The notes: a model not told the origin generated them from the sequence alone. DNA of 47,322 nucleotides from Pseudomonadota bacterium (GCA_018241965.1 JAFECS010000015.1:105638-152959); one strand, 5' to 3'; counted from the first letter of the stretch, positions 23,144 through 32,025 are shown. Numbers and translations are program-made.

Positions 23144-26128
23144 ATGTTAAATGCTGAGCAACAAACGCTAAAGCAAGCTTATGAGACACTGAGCGGATCC
23201 TTTAATACAATTTGTGCAAATTTAGATAAAGACGACACACTCTATAAGTCAATTCAAGTCTATCAAACACTGATAGAAACGCATGTTATGCATAATGATT
23301 TTCAAGGCGACTTTCAAGGAATTGAGAAATATATCCAATTGCTAAACAAACAATTAGAAAGCGATGAACTCAAAGGCAAAGAGCCAACAAACCAAGCAAA
23401 ACAAGCACTTGCAGCATTTCAAAAGCGTGTTTTGGAAATTCAAGGTAAAGATCCCGCAATATCTCAACAGGATAGCGAACTTGATAGAATGCTAGATGAA
23501 ATTGGTCGTAAAAATCCTGAAACGTATAGTGATGCTGAACTAAATGCATTAATCCGCGATCTTAGCGGGGAAAGTCCTTTAGATGATGATGTGATTAAAC
23601 TAACGTCACATGATACTGAAGAATTAATGAAAGAATTTGGTGTCGATAATCCAGCGGATCTTTTGACTGCTATGTTAAAAGAAATGGGGGAAACCTCAGA
23701 AAAAAAAGAAATACCAACAGAGCCTGACAGAGGAAGTTTCGTTGAACTTGGCTCACCAGAATCTCCCGGAAGCAGCAGAGGCTCTATGCAAAGTATGGCT
23801 GAGGAAGATCTGGAGCAATGGCGTATTGATAATTCAGAAAATTACAAGCGTAATAAATCTCTTATAAATGTGGCACTAAAAAATTGTTGCGATGATAATA
23901 ATAATAATTTTAATTATGGTCGGACTAAAAATGGTAATAAACTACGAAATGCACTTCATTTAGCATTTACAGATAGTATACCACCAGATCCTAAAGGTGA
24001 TCTAACTTCAACAGAAAAAATGGCTCTTGCTGAATATGTTAAGAGTGAAATCGCAAAAGCTCCTGGAACAGAAGAACAGAAGCGAGGAATCAATGCATAT
24101 CTTGATCAAATTATGAGCGAGGTAAAAGCTAAATTAGCTCAAGAGGCAATTGACCGTCCAACGTTGGCTCCGGAGGTTGGTCGCCCAACCTTGGCTCCGG
24201 ATGTTGACCTTTCAACACCAGAGGCTCGCCAAGCTGAACTTGACAGACTATATGCATCAATGGCTGATTCTCAAGTTGTAGAATCATTTGATCCTCTAGG
24301 TGAAGGTGTACCTGAAGATTTAAAACAAAGCTATAGGGATGTTGTATCATTAAGTGAAGAAGAAAGAGAAAAAGAAGAAAAGCGTCAAAAGAAATCAACG
24401 ACATCGACACAAACTTCATCAAGCGGCCCTATTGTTCCGCCTGAAAGGGCACCGACCACTGAAGAGTTGATGGCAAAACTCGTAAAACCAAAAAATCCAC
24501 CGCCCTCAGATCCGAGAGTTCTTGAGGAATTTGCCAGGGCGCAAACAGTCATGCCTGATTCTTCTCTTTCACCAGAGGAACTAAGGCAAGCAAAGGAAAG
24601 AGCTCGAATACAAGAAGAAGAGAAAGCAAAAATTGCAGCAAGTCATGAAATGCATGCCCGTAGATTAGAAGCTGAAAGAGGCAGGGAAGACATTAGCCCC
24701 CATGTGAGATTACCAAAATTTGAAAAAAAATCACCGGGCAATGTTGATGTGACTGGTTCTGCTATGAGTAATCTAGCATCTAGAAATAATACAATCATTC
24801 TTGTCGATCCCGCCAACCCTAAAACCATGTTTAATAGCGGTGGCGTATCAGGCCTCATCAAAACCGCCATTTATCGGTGGAATAAAAAAGAGAAAGATGT
24901 TGAAAAACAAACACCAGAATTTCAGCAATATAAGAAAGACGTTGAAGCTTTTTCGCAAACACCAGAAGGACTTCGCTGCCCTAATGGTACGGTAAAGCAC
25001 ACCAAAACAAATGACTTTGATATTTTACACACCTCTGCCCCAGATTTACGAAAGGGTAAAATAGGAAAACGTAAATCTACAGAAGAGGACAAGAAAAAAC
25101 TATTTGAATCTTATTTTAAAGTATTTGAGCAAGCACATTTAATTAATCAAAAAACTCGCGAGTCAAAAGAATTAGTGTGCCCACTGCTTGGCGCCGGTAT
25201 TTTTAAATGGGATAAAAAAGTTTCAGCTGAAATTGCTGGCATGGCACAAAAGGCTTTTCATGATGCATATCCTCAAAGTAATTTGCAAGTTTCTTTTGTC
25301 GCCAAATTAGGCAAAAGAGAAAGAATTAAAGATCGTGTTCGGCATATTAGGGGTGACTCTACTACACGAACGTTGTTGGATGCTAGTGTTTCTAAGGGCT
25401 ATCAATCTGAAGCGACATATCAAAAGCCTGATATTAATACACTACGGGGCCACATTGATGGGCTAAAAAGCGAATTAACAGATCTTTTAGCAGAAAATAA
25501 AAAAAATGGCACGTTACCTGAACAAAAAAAAGTATTAGTTAAACATATTAGTTCTGAACTTTATAGTTATAAAAATCATTATGATGAAGGCATTAGAAAA
25601 CTTGCGGATCAAGCATTAATTGAAAGCTCACCTCAAATGGCCAAGCAACAGAAGCCTGAATATGAAATTGGAGCAATGGAATCATATGCTCCGCAACAAT
25701 TAGCAAATCTTGGTGCCTCTTCATCCGCTAGACCAGAACCGCCAAGGCAACCCCAAGCCCCGCAGGCATCAACAACTTCTCAATCAAGACCTCCATCAGT
25801 CGTCTTTAGAGAACAAACATCAAGCCGAGTTACCCCACAGAGTGAGCAACCTCCAGAAAAAAACCTATATGAAAAACTTATAGACAAATACCTAGAACCA
25901 AGCACAACTGACATTGAAAAAACAAAGTTAGTAGAGGATTTAATTAAAGAAGCTGAATTTATTATATTAACAGCAGATGTAGATGCCGTTCCAGCAAAAA
26001 AAGAATGGAAAAAAATGATGAGTGCCATAGAAAGTAAAGGAGACACTTTCGCAGGGTTAATAGATCGGATTAATAATTTACCAGGAGCAGAAAAAGTTAA
26101 GACTGAGCAAAAGAAACAAAAGATGTAA
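23144..26128 (+). CDS. Large protein with a divergent macro (ADP-ribose-binding) domain
   Basis: 994 aa. Residues 1-110 are helical; 110-200 are acidic, with ELMKEFGVDNPADLL; 200-530 are largely disordered, with a 10-residue duplication (RPTLAPEVG/RPTLAPDVD, about 338-355) and Glu/Lys-rich coiled stretches near 400-415 and 480-515. Residues ~540-725 read as a macro domain: IILVDPANPKTMFNSGGVSGLI (551-572, the first ligand loop, as VNAAN..GGGVDGAI), CPNGTVKHTKTNDFDILHTSAPDL (612-635, as CPTGEAV..YVIHTVGP) and VCPLLGAGIFKWDKKVSAEIAG (678-699, the second ligand loop). Macro domains bind or remove ADP-ribose. A Pro/Gln/Ser-rich linker (855-905) and a helical C-terminus follow. The ATG has AGGAA ahead. 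No signal peptide or membrane helix is seen. Disorder plus a eukaryote-relevant domain makes a secreted effector possible, but no secretion signal was identified. Confidence 0.78.
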   Translation: MLNAEQQTLKQAYETLSGSFNTICANLDKDDTLYKSIQVYQTLIETHVMHNDFQGDFQGIEKYIQLLNKQLESDELKGKEPTNQAKQALAAFQKRVLEIQGKDPAISQQDSELDRMLDEIGRKNPETYSDAELNALIRDLSGESPLDDDVIKLTSHDTEELMKEFGVDNPADLLTAMLKEMGETSEKKEIPTEPDRGSFVELGSPESPGSSRGSMQSMAEEDLEQWRIDNSENYKRNKSLINVALKNCCDDNNNNFNYGRTKNGNKLRNALHLAFTDSIPPDPKGDLTSTEKMALAEYVKSEIAKAPGTEEQKRGINAYLDQIMSEVKAKLAQEAIDRPTLAPEVGRPTLAPDVDLSTPEARQAELDRLYASMADSQVVESFDPLGEGVPEDLKQSYRDVVSLSEEEREKEEKRQKKSTTSTQTSSSGPIVPPERAPTTEELMAKLVKPKNPPPSDPRVLEEFARAQTVMPDSSLSPEELRQAKERARIQEEEKAKIAASHEMHARRLEAERGREDISPHVRLPKFEKKSPGNVDVTGSAMSNLASRNNTIILVDPANPKTMFNSGGVSGLIKTAIYRWNKKEKDVEKQTPEFQQYKKDVEAFSQTPEGLRCPNGTVKHTKTNDFDILHTSAPDLRKGKIGKRKSTEEDKKKLFESYFKVFEQAHLINQKTRESKELVCPLLGAGIFKWDKKVSAEIAGMAQKAFHDAYPQSNLQVSFVAKLGKRERIKDRVRHIRGDSTTRTLLDASVSKGYQSEATYQKPDINTLRGHIDGLKSELTDLLAENKKNGTLPEQKKVLVKHISSELYSYKNHYDEGIRKLADQALIESSPQMAKQQKPEYEIGAMESYAPQQLANLGASSSARPEPPRQPQAPQASTTSQSRPPSVVFREQTSSRVTPQSEQPPEKNLYEKLIDKYLEPSTTDIEKTKLVEDLIKEAEFIILTADVDAVPAKKEWKKMMSAIESKGDTFAGLIDRINNLPGAEKVKTEQKKQKM

Positions 26129-26157
26129 GTTTTTGCTCACCTATTGTATTAAATCAC

Positions 26158-26320
26158 GACCTATTATCATTCTTATCCCCACAGTCACAAATAATAACAG
26201 TCCTGCTCTCATCGTTTACTGCTAATACTCTCAAGACTAAGCATTCTTTTTTGCGCTGAAGGTCTTATGCAAGGTCAAGGTCATCTTGCCCAATTGTCAG
26301 AAAAATCCTTTGATGTTGCC
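26158..26320 (+). repeat. Direct repeat copy A: leader and first codons of the 909-aa gene
   Basis: About 163 bp that match the region ending at codon 18 of the gene at 27506 (copy B, 27397-27558). Shared blocks include ACAGTCCT, ATCGTTTACTGCTAATACTC and AAGACTAA, a ribosome site, and ATGCAAGG. In the 53 bases from the ATG I count five mismatches. The Rpn gene at 26398 lies between the copies. Confidence 0.9.
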
Positions 26321-26341
26321 TTTGCTCTTTCAATTAATTAG
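26267..26341 (+). pseudogene. Truncated 5' remnant of a paralog of the 909-aa gene
   Basis: ATG at 26267 opens a 24-codon frame beginning MQGQGHLAQLSEKSFDVA, almost identical to MQGQAHLTQLPEKSFDVA at the start of the gene at 27506. After codon 18 the similarity stops abruptly and the frame ends with TAG at 26339-26341. An AAGG ribosome site is preserved. This is best read as the stump of a second gene copy, cut off where the Rpn gene segment begins. An alternative is that only the leader was duplicated when the Rpn gene arrived. Confidence 0.8.
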
Positions 26342-26397
26342 TGTACAATAATCATGTCAAAAGAAAAAACACCTTACAATGGATTTGGTTGTTAGCT

Positions 26398-27372
26398 ATG
26401 CAAAACAAAAATAGTTACGATGAAGGATTTAAGCAACTATTTGTGCATAAAATACTAGTCAAAGAACTTTTAGAAACCTTATTGGATGAAGGAATATTAA
26501 AAGAATTTGATCTAGAAAACATGACTCAATTAAAACAGCAGTATTATACAGATAACCTTAGGGAATTCCGATCTGATACTATTTGGAAAATAAACTATAG
26601 GAGGAAACCTTTATATGTCTGTTTTCTGCTTGAATATCAGTCTGACATAAATCAATGGATGTGTTTAAAAATTTTGAATTATATGAGTCTGTTATATCAA
26701 GATATTTTAAAAAAGGAGCAAAATATCTTAAATGAAACTGGTTTATTTCCAATACTACCCATTGTGATTTACAACGGTGAGAAAAGATGGGATCCCAAGT
26801 GCGCGCATTGGATGAACATGTACAAATCATCTTTACCAGATTGGCTTGTTCCATATCAGCCCTCTTTTCAGTTTTGGCTATTGGATTTAAGCCATTTAAA
26901 GATCACTGAAAAATTGGAGAATCATCCTTTAATGAAACAATTTGTTCTTTTACAACAAAGTCGTACACAAGAAGGATTGATCAATACAGTGCAAGATTTA
27001 GCATTGGTGCTGTTAAAAATGCGTACACACCCAAATGCAATTCAATCTTTGGCGCAAGCCTTTACCAGTTATCTGAACTGTGCTATAAAAAATCAAGAAA
27101 TTGCACAAGTATTTGCAAAAACTTTCAAAGGAGGTAAAAAAATGGGTTTGCAAGCATTAGTAGCCTCTTTAGAAGCTAAACAACAACAAGAAAAAATTGC
27201 ATCAAGACTAGAGGGTAAGTTAGAAGGTAAGCTAGAGGGAAGTTTTGAGACAAAGTTAGAAGTAGCCAAAAATTTATTTGAGTCTGATTGCGATATTAAT
27301 TTCATCTTGAAAATTACTGGTTTAACCAAAGAACAGTTAGAGGCTTTGGTAACTGAGCAAGAATCAATTTAG
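26398..27372 (+). CDS. Rpn family PD-(D/E)XK nuclease / putative transposase
   Basis: 324 aa, paralogous to the gene at 3093-4136. Family features: SYDEGFKQLFVHK at the start, D60-TIWKINYRRKPLYVCFLLE79-Y-Q81 (nuclease acids), LNYMSLLYQDIL, LPIVIYNGEKRWD, and a C-terminal helical tail with the repeated RLEGKLEGKLEG spacer, then FILKITGLTKEQLEAL. Rpn proteins are DNA endonucleases that raise recombination. The frame is open from a GTG at 26341, but the ATG at 26398 begins at the conserved N-terminus; its ribosome site is weak. The gene is enclosed by the two leader copies (26158-26320 and 27397-27558), so it may have entered between them or arisen with the duplication. No inverted terminal repeats were found. 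Confidence 0.87.
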   Translation: MQNKNSYDEGFKQLFVHKILVKELLETLLDEGILKEFDLENMTQLKQQYYTDNLREFRSDTIWKINYRRKPLYVCFLLEYQSDINQWMCLKILNYMSLLYQDILKKEQNILNETGLFPILPIVIYNGEKRWDPKCAHWMNMYKSSLPDWLVPYQPSFQFWLLDLSHLKITEKLENHPLMKQFVLLQQSRTQEGLINTVQDLALVLLKMRTHPNAIQSLAQAFTSYLNCAIKNQEIAQVFAKTFKGGKKMGLQALVASLEAKQQQEKIASRLEGKLEGKLEGSFETKLEVAKNLFESDCDINFILKITGLTKEQLEALVTEQESI

Positions 27373-27396
27373 CTGTTTAAACTGATTTTTTCTGTT

Positions 27397-27558
27397 GACC
27401 TATCATTATTCTAATCTAAAAGGTCAATAATAAAGACAGTCCTACCCCTATCGTTTACTGCTAATACTCATAAGACTAACCATCGCTTTTAGCATTGGAG
27501 GTCCTATGCAAGGCCAAGCTCATCTTACCCAATTACCAGAAAAATCCTTTGATGTTGC
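27397..27558 (+). repeat. Direct repeat copy B: leader and first codons of the 909-aa gene
   Basis: The functional-looking copy of the duplicated leader (partner of 26158-26320). It carries a strong GGAGG ribosome site at about 27497 and runs through the ATG at 27506 into codon 18. Conserved non-coding blocks upstream of the ATG suggest a shared promoter or leader, though I cannot place a clear -35/-10 pair. Confidence 0.9.
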
Positions 27559-30235
27559 TCCAGGTGACATTGTGGGCGGGATGATATATGTCATGGATAA
27601 GCCACTTGGCATTGAAGAAGGCATGGTTGGTATTAGCGTAGAAAGTAAACCTTATCGAGATTATGTTTTACAAATGCAAAAACTCCTTGAGAAAATAAGA
27701 AAAGGAGAAATAAAACTTGCTGAAGTAGATAAAAAAACTTATCCCAATATAGAAGCCTTATCAAGGCGTTATCAAGAATTGCACACAGCGCAAAATGGTT
27801 TTCATGGAAAAAATGATGAAGACATCATTAATGCACTGATGCAGGATAAAGTCCATGTTAAAAAGCGACATGGTGCCTCATTAAAAGAATTTAAAAATGT
27901 CTTTTTATCCTTTTCCAAATATCATGAAATGAAAGGTGGGCAAAGCTATTATGTCAACGAAGGCACGGGTGGCTTATTATTTGAAGCTTATAAAAACAAA
28001 TGTGGCATTAAAAAGAAAGATCATTTTGCCACCCATATCGGTAAATTAATTAAAGATGGCAATGACGCCTACATGGTCAAACAAGATGGCCAAATGTCTT
28101 TAGGGGGCACGGGACCCGGTTGGCGTAAAATGTTAAAAACCAATACCGGTAAGTCTTTACAAAAATTAGTTAACCCCTTTGTGATTTTATTAACCGGGGG
28201 TTTATCAGCGTTGGCCTTTGGTATAGGGATGGCGGCTTGGCGTACCTATTATTTAGTCAAAAATAAACCCCAAGTCGCCAATGCGGATGCCATTATTGAA
28301 GCACTTTCCACCAAAATGGCAAGCAAGCGCGGCATTGTTTCACAAGAAATCGATACTATTAATGGCACTTATGCCAATGGCACACCTAAGGTGGCTACTC
28401 TTGTGAAGTGGGCGCCAGGTTGTAGGGATTTAAGTGGTAAATTATCAGGTTCAAACGATTGGTCTAGCGTGATTGTTACTTGGGATAAAAATGATCAACC
28501 AGTGAAAGTTGATAAACATGGTAATATTTTGCGCACCAAAGAGAAGGATGAAAAGGGTAAAATAACGAGCTACGAAAAAATTGACAAAAAAGGCACTATC
28601 ACTCCTGTTACCAAAGCCGAATACGATGCTTGTCATGCGGTTTCTGACGATAGGATTGCCGGCCTAGGTGAATCGTTAATCAGCTTTATCAGTATGGGCG
28701 ATCGAGACGGCATTGGTAAAGCAGGGCAAAACAAAGCCATCATGCCATTACATCCCCGCCAAGGAAATAAAAGCTATCAATTTTTTGGTATAGATTTTGG
28801 CAAAGCGTATAAAGCACAAAACCCCATTGTTGCTTCATTGCGTGATGATTTTTCGTTTGACAATCCCACAGGTAGACAATCACGGTTCGTAAATTATTCC
28901 ATGCTTTATGATAACCCACTGCGCGAGAAAATGAAGGGCGTCTATTTACTAGCCGCATTGCGTGACAAACTTGACCCTGAGCATAAAAAGGCAATTGCTA
29001 AAGAATATGAACAAGCAGGGGATAAAACCTTTGCGGATAAGTTGCGCGCTTATCCGGGATCTTGTGGTGGTGTGGATTGCGATCTGCAGCTTATTAAAGA
29101 TGAAGTAAAAAAATATGAAGATCTGGCAAACGATCCAAATTGTTCAAGAGCACAACAGCAACAATACACGCATTATGCTGATAGATTAAAAGAAATGCAC
29201 GATAACGCCAGAGAAACAGATGATACTATCTTGAATACATTTGCTGAGCGCTTAAACTTAACACCAAAGCAGATTGATTTATTAGAAAATATCGAAAAAT
29301 TAACCTCACATAGAGTGCATACCACCTCTCCTGACGGCAAAGTATTGCTCAATCATTTACGTGTAGATAGAGCCGATAGATGCGCTTGGCAACTTGCGCC
29401 TGATAATCATGGTACTTTCACTCTTTATTGCCAAGAAACCAATAAGCAAAATGATATTAAGCAGCGTTTGCAAGCCTTAAACAATCCTGTGATTGATGAA
29501 ATATTAAGCAAAGCAAACATCCATAAAGGAAAATTAATGATACAGGGCCTCACGCAAGAGCAATTGTCTTTGCTTAGCCAACATATCACCGAACAAAATG
29601 TGGCCCAAACACGTAAATTACCTTATCGCACCCAAGAAATGAAAGATACGCTTTATCGTCGTTTACGCTTGGCTGATAACAAAGATGCTAAACCCCATCC
29701 AGTTATACATCAGGGCCCACATCCTATGGATAACCCTATTGTGAATGTTAACCTAAATCGTGGTGGGTTAAGCTTTAGAAACCAACCTGTACAAATGGCG
29801 AAATATATTATGCCAGTGATGGCCATTGATCATCTCACACTAGAACAAGTGAGCACTTTTGTGAGCAAAGAGGAAAATAAAATGCTCTGTCAAATCAGCC
29901 ATATAGAGCCATTTGATTTAAGTGCTTTAAGAGGTGAAATAGGGCTAAAAATAACTTTTACAGATAAAGATAACAGATCTATACATGCATTTTTAACGCA
30001 AACGCGAGATGGCATGCAGGTTCATTTTAATAACACTTTAAAAGACGCTGATTTTGATTTTGCCGCAAAATCCACTTGTGATCTCTTAGCGCGCATGGGT
30101 GTGCCACTCGTGGAGGTGAGAGTATCACCCTTAAGTGAGATGCAACGAGACAGTGTGCAACATGCGATGCATAGAAGTGCTGAGCTTGCCCCGCAATTGA
30201 GTGGGAAACATCCTGATAATAGATTACATCCTTGA
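27506..30235 (+). CDS. Uncharacterised 909-aa protein with one membrane segment
   Basis: Not recognised. The N-terminus is MQGQAHLTQLPEKSFDVAPGDIVGGMIYVMDKP; residues 55-140 are helical and basic; KGGQSYYVNEGTGGLLFEAYK (143-163) is followed by one strongly hydrophobic stretch (VNPFVILLTGGLSALAFGIGMAAW, 222-245) that is probably membrane-spanning or membrane-inserting. The rest is mixed and soluble-looking, with a D/K-rich stretch near 330-370 (KDEKGKITSYEKIDKKGTI) and a C-terminal domain with alternating strands (IGLKITFTDKDNRSIHAFLTQ). There is no Sec signal peptide. GGAGG lies 6 bases before the ATG. Its leader and first codons are duplicated at 26158. Size, lack of recognisable domains and the position beside a macro-domain protein are compatible with an effector, but nothing in the sequence proves secretion. 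Confidence 0.75.
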   Translation: MQGQAHLTQLPEKSFDVAPGDIVGGMIYVMDKPLGIEEGMVGISVESKPYRDYVLQMQKLLEKIRKGEIKLAEVDKKTYPNIEALSRRYQELHTAQNGFHGKNDEDIINALMQDKVHVKKRHGASLKEFKNVFLSFSKYHEMKGGQSYYVNEGTGGLLFEAYKNKCGIKKKDHFATHIGKLIKDGNDAYMVKQDGQMSLGGTGPGWRKMLKTNTGKSLQKLVNPFVILLTGGLSALAFGIGMAAWRTYYLVKNKPQVANADAIIEALSTKMASKRGIVSQEIDTINGTYANGTPKVATLVKWAPGCRDLSGKLSGSNDWSSVIVTWDKNDQPVKVDKHGNILRTKEKDEKGKITSYEKIDKKGTITPVTKAEYDACHAVSDDRIAGLGESLISFISMGDRDGIGKAGQNKAIMPLHPRQGNKSYQFFGIDFGKAYKAQNPIVASLRDDFSFDNPTGRQSRFVNYSMLYDNPLREKMKGVYLLAALRDKLDPEHKKAIAKEYEQAGDKTFADKLRAYPGSCGGVDCDLQLIKDEVKKYEDLANDPNCSRAQQQQYTHYADRLKEMHDNARETDDTILNTFAERLNLTPKQIDLLENIEKLTSHRVHTTSPDGKVLLNHLRVDRADRCAWQLAPDNHGTFTLYCQETNKQNDIKQRLQALNNPVIDEILSKANIHKGKLMIQGLTQEQLSLLSQHITEQNVAQTRKLPYRTQEMKDTLYRRLRLADNKDAKPHPVIHQGPHPMDNPIVNVNLNRGGLSFRNQPVQMAKYIMPVMAIDHLTLEQVSTFVSKEENKMLCQISHIEPFDLSALRGEIGLKITFTDKDNRSIHAFLTQTRDGMQVHFNNTLKDADFDFAAKSTCDLLARMGVPLVEVRVSPLSEMQRDSVQHAMHRSAELAPQLSGKHPDNRLHP

Positions 30236-30244
30236 TTCATTAAC

Positions 30245-31618
30245 TTACAAGGAAAGCAATAAAAAAATTTCAATGGGTATCCATAATAGACCATCTGCTC
30301 TTTTAAAGTCCTTTTTGGTTACCAATATTCTGTTGTTTTCATGCTTTAATAAGAAGGCATAATCATCTTTTATAATTTTATTTTGATATTTTATTTCTAA
30401 TAGTAAATCTTTAGTAACAAAATCGATTTCTTGAATTTCTTTGTAGTAAAAAATGTCTTGATAAAAATTTTTCAGCTGAATCAATACGAGATTTTCAATT
30501 ATCCGAGATTTTAATATAGGGTTGCTCAAATATTCGTAGTCCTGCGAGGGCTTTCCTGTAAGCCAGGCTTCAATTACTGAATAAATGAAAGGATCATTGA
30601 AATATATTTTTTTATTTTTTCTATAGTTTACTTTCTGTTGATGAATATCAAAATGAAATATCTGTGTAAGCACATTACAGTTGATAAAAAAATCAAGATA
30701 ATCATAAACCGTATTGTGTGAACCAATCCCACTGTCTTGTGCAAAAGCATTATATGATATATCACTTCCCAGGCTGAATAAGACGCGCTCTAATATAGAT
30801 TTTGCTATAAATTCTTTCTTATCCGCTTTTGCTATTTCAGAAGTAATCCAAGCTCGATACATGGAAAAAATATCCTGATCTATTGCTCCTTTGTTCAGAA
30901 ATTCATTAATTACACGAGGGATCCCACCAGAAACCAAATAATCATTAAGATATTTATCTAAAGGGGCTTTTTGTTTCAAAGCAAGATATTCTTTTTCAGA
31001 TATATCTAATGAATAGGTAACGTTTAATTTGGGGTGTACAAGATTAATATATTGTTTAAAGGAAAGAGGGTTAAAAATAAAATCTATTCCCTTGCCGCGA
31101 CGCCCAGGTAAATATTCGCCAGTTTTTTTTATGCTAATGGTGTTTGAGCCAGTTAATATGTAAGTGATGTTTTTAAAATGGCCCGAATCGACAAGGAACT
31201 TTATGGCAAGAAAACTGTCTTTTACAGAGGTTATTTCATCTAATAAAATAAAGCGTCTAGTGTTTGAAGGAAAATTCTTTAAATATTCTTCAACTAAGTC
31301 AACGATATCTTGCTTTTTATCCAATAGATCACAATTAAAATATAAAAAGTTATCTTTATTCTTTTCATTGATGTGCTGCTGGATAAGCATTTTAAGGTGA
31401 GTGCTTTTTCCTATCTGCCTTGGACCGGTTACAATGTAGATCCCGTCTTCAAAGTGATGGGTTAGAAAGGAATTTTCATGGTGTATATACCTAAATTCCT
31501 TCAAGCGTAAAAGATGTATATCCTCGTTTATATTGGCTAGTGCTATAAGCCACGGACTTTGCTTGATAATTTTATCTAAATAACTCACAGCTCTAACCTT
31601 TGTCAATCGCAGTGACAT
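30245..31618 (-). CDS. AAA_14 / DUF4143 family ATPase
   Basis: 457 aa. GIYIVTGPRQIGKSTHL (59-75) is the Walker A loop in the AAA_14 form (TGPRQxGKST); RRFILLDEITSVKD is Walker B; YILTGSNTISIKKTGEYLPGRRG is the sensor/arginine region with the family's LxGR. The second half is the DUF4143 domain, including LNDYLVSGGIPRVINEF, SDISYNAFAQDSGIGSHNTVYDYLDFFINCNVLTQIFHF and a restriction-endonuclease-like tail (IQEIDFVTKDLLLEIKYQN, with D...E-x-K). Such proteins are common, patchily distributed and of unsettled function. It converges on the 909-aa gene with only 9 bp between stops. It is a typical accessory gene. Confidence 0.87.
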   Translation of the reverse strand: MSLRLTKVRAVSYLDKIIKQSPWLIALANINEDIHLLRLKEFRYIHHENSFLTHHFEDGIYIVTGPRQIGKSTHLKMLIQQHINEKNKDNFLYFNCDLLDKKQDIVDLVEEYLKNFPSNTRRFILLDEITSVKDSFLAIKFLVDSGHFKNITYILTGSNTISIKKTGEYLPGRRGKGIDFIFNPLSFKQYINLVHPKLNVTYSLDISEKEYLALKQKAPLDKYLNDYLVSGGIPRVINEFLNKGAIDQDIFSMYRAWITSEIAKADKKEFIAKSILERVLFSLGSDISYNAFAQDSGIGSHNTVYDYLDFFINCNVLTQIFHFDIHQQKVNYRKNKKIYFNDPFIYSVIEAWLTGKPSQDYEYLSNPILKSRIIENLVLIQLKNFYQDIFYYKEIQEIDFVTKDLLLEIKYQNKIIKDDYAFLLKHENNRILVTKKDFKRADGLLWIPIEIFLLLSL

Positions 31619-32025
31619 AATTAATATAATTTATGTCATCGTGAAAAGCAAGCATCTGGTTACTTAAGAGACACTGCCCCCCCGCACCTAAAGACGAGGA
31701 CAAAATGCGAGATAGAAGGAAAAATAGAGAGCTTGCACTAAACAGCCCCCCGCGCCTAAAGGGGAGCTGAAGAATCGACACATAATTTGAAAAAAATACC
31801 TTAAAAATAATGGTTTTAATTTGAATAATATTATGTATATCGATGCTCTTACCCCTTCTCCCCTTGCGGGAGAAGGTAGGGATGAGGGGTGTCAAAATAA
31901 TCTTTATTGAATTGTTACTTAAAATTGCTACAGATTAAACTACCCCTCACCCTAACCCTCTCCCGCAAGGGGAGAGGGGATAAGAAAATTCTTTTAAATT
32001 CCTCAGCTAGGCGGGGGGCTGTAAC
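31619..32025. other. 407-bp intergenic region made mostly of repeats
   Basis: No gene is seen. Besides the inverted-repeat element at 31742-32022 listed separately, bases 31672-31703 (ACTGCCCCCCCGCACCTAAA and following) are a partial second copy of that element's left end. The remainder is AT-rich spacer. Confidence 0.7.
31742..32022. mobile_element. MITE-like element with terminal inverted repeats and REP-type palindromes
   Basis: The left end (31742-31775) begins ACAGCCCCCCGC and ends AGCTGAAGAAT; the right end (31998-32022), read on the other strand, begins ACAGCCCCCCGCCTAGCTGA and ends GGAAT. These are imperfect terminal inverted repeats about 25-34 bp long around a ~280-bp non-coding body. 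Inside are two palindromic units (31850-31890 with CCTTCTCCCCTTGCGGGAGA, and 31941-31979 with CTCTCCCGCAAGGGGAGAG) that also occur at 38.9 and 43.0-43.2 kb. No transposase is encoded, so movement would need an outside enzyme. No clear target-site duplication was identified. Confidence 0.6.

Noticed and set aside
26050..26128. Glutamate-rich C-terminal secretion signal (E-block) in the macro protein
   Set aside because: The last 20 residues are Lys/Gln-rich (KVKTEQKKQKM) with no run of acidic residues, so a Dot/Icm signal cannot be claimed.
27361..27396. Terminator after the second Rpn gene (GTTTAAAC followed by TTTTTT)
   Set aside because: The palindrome has no loop and no GC-rich stem, so it is unlikely to be an efficient terminator.
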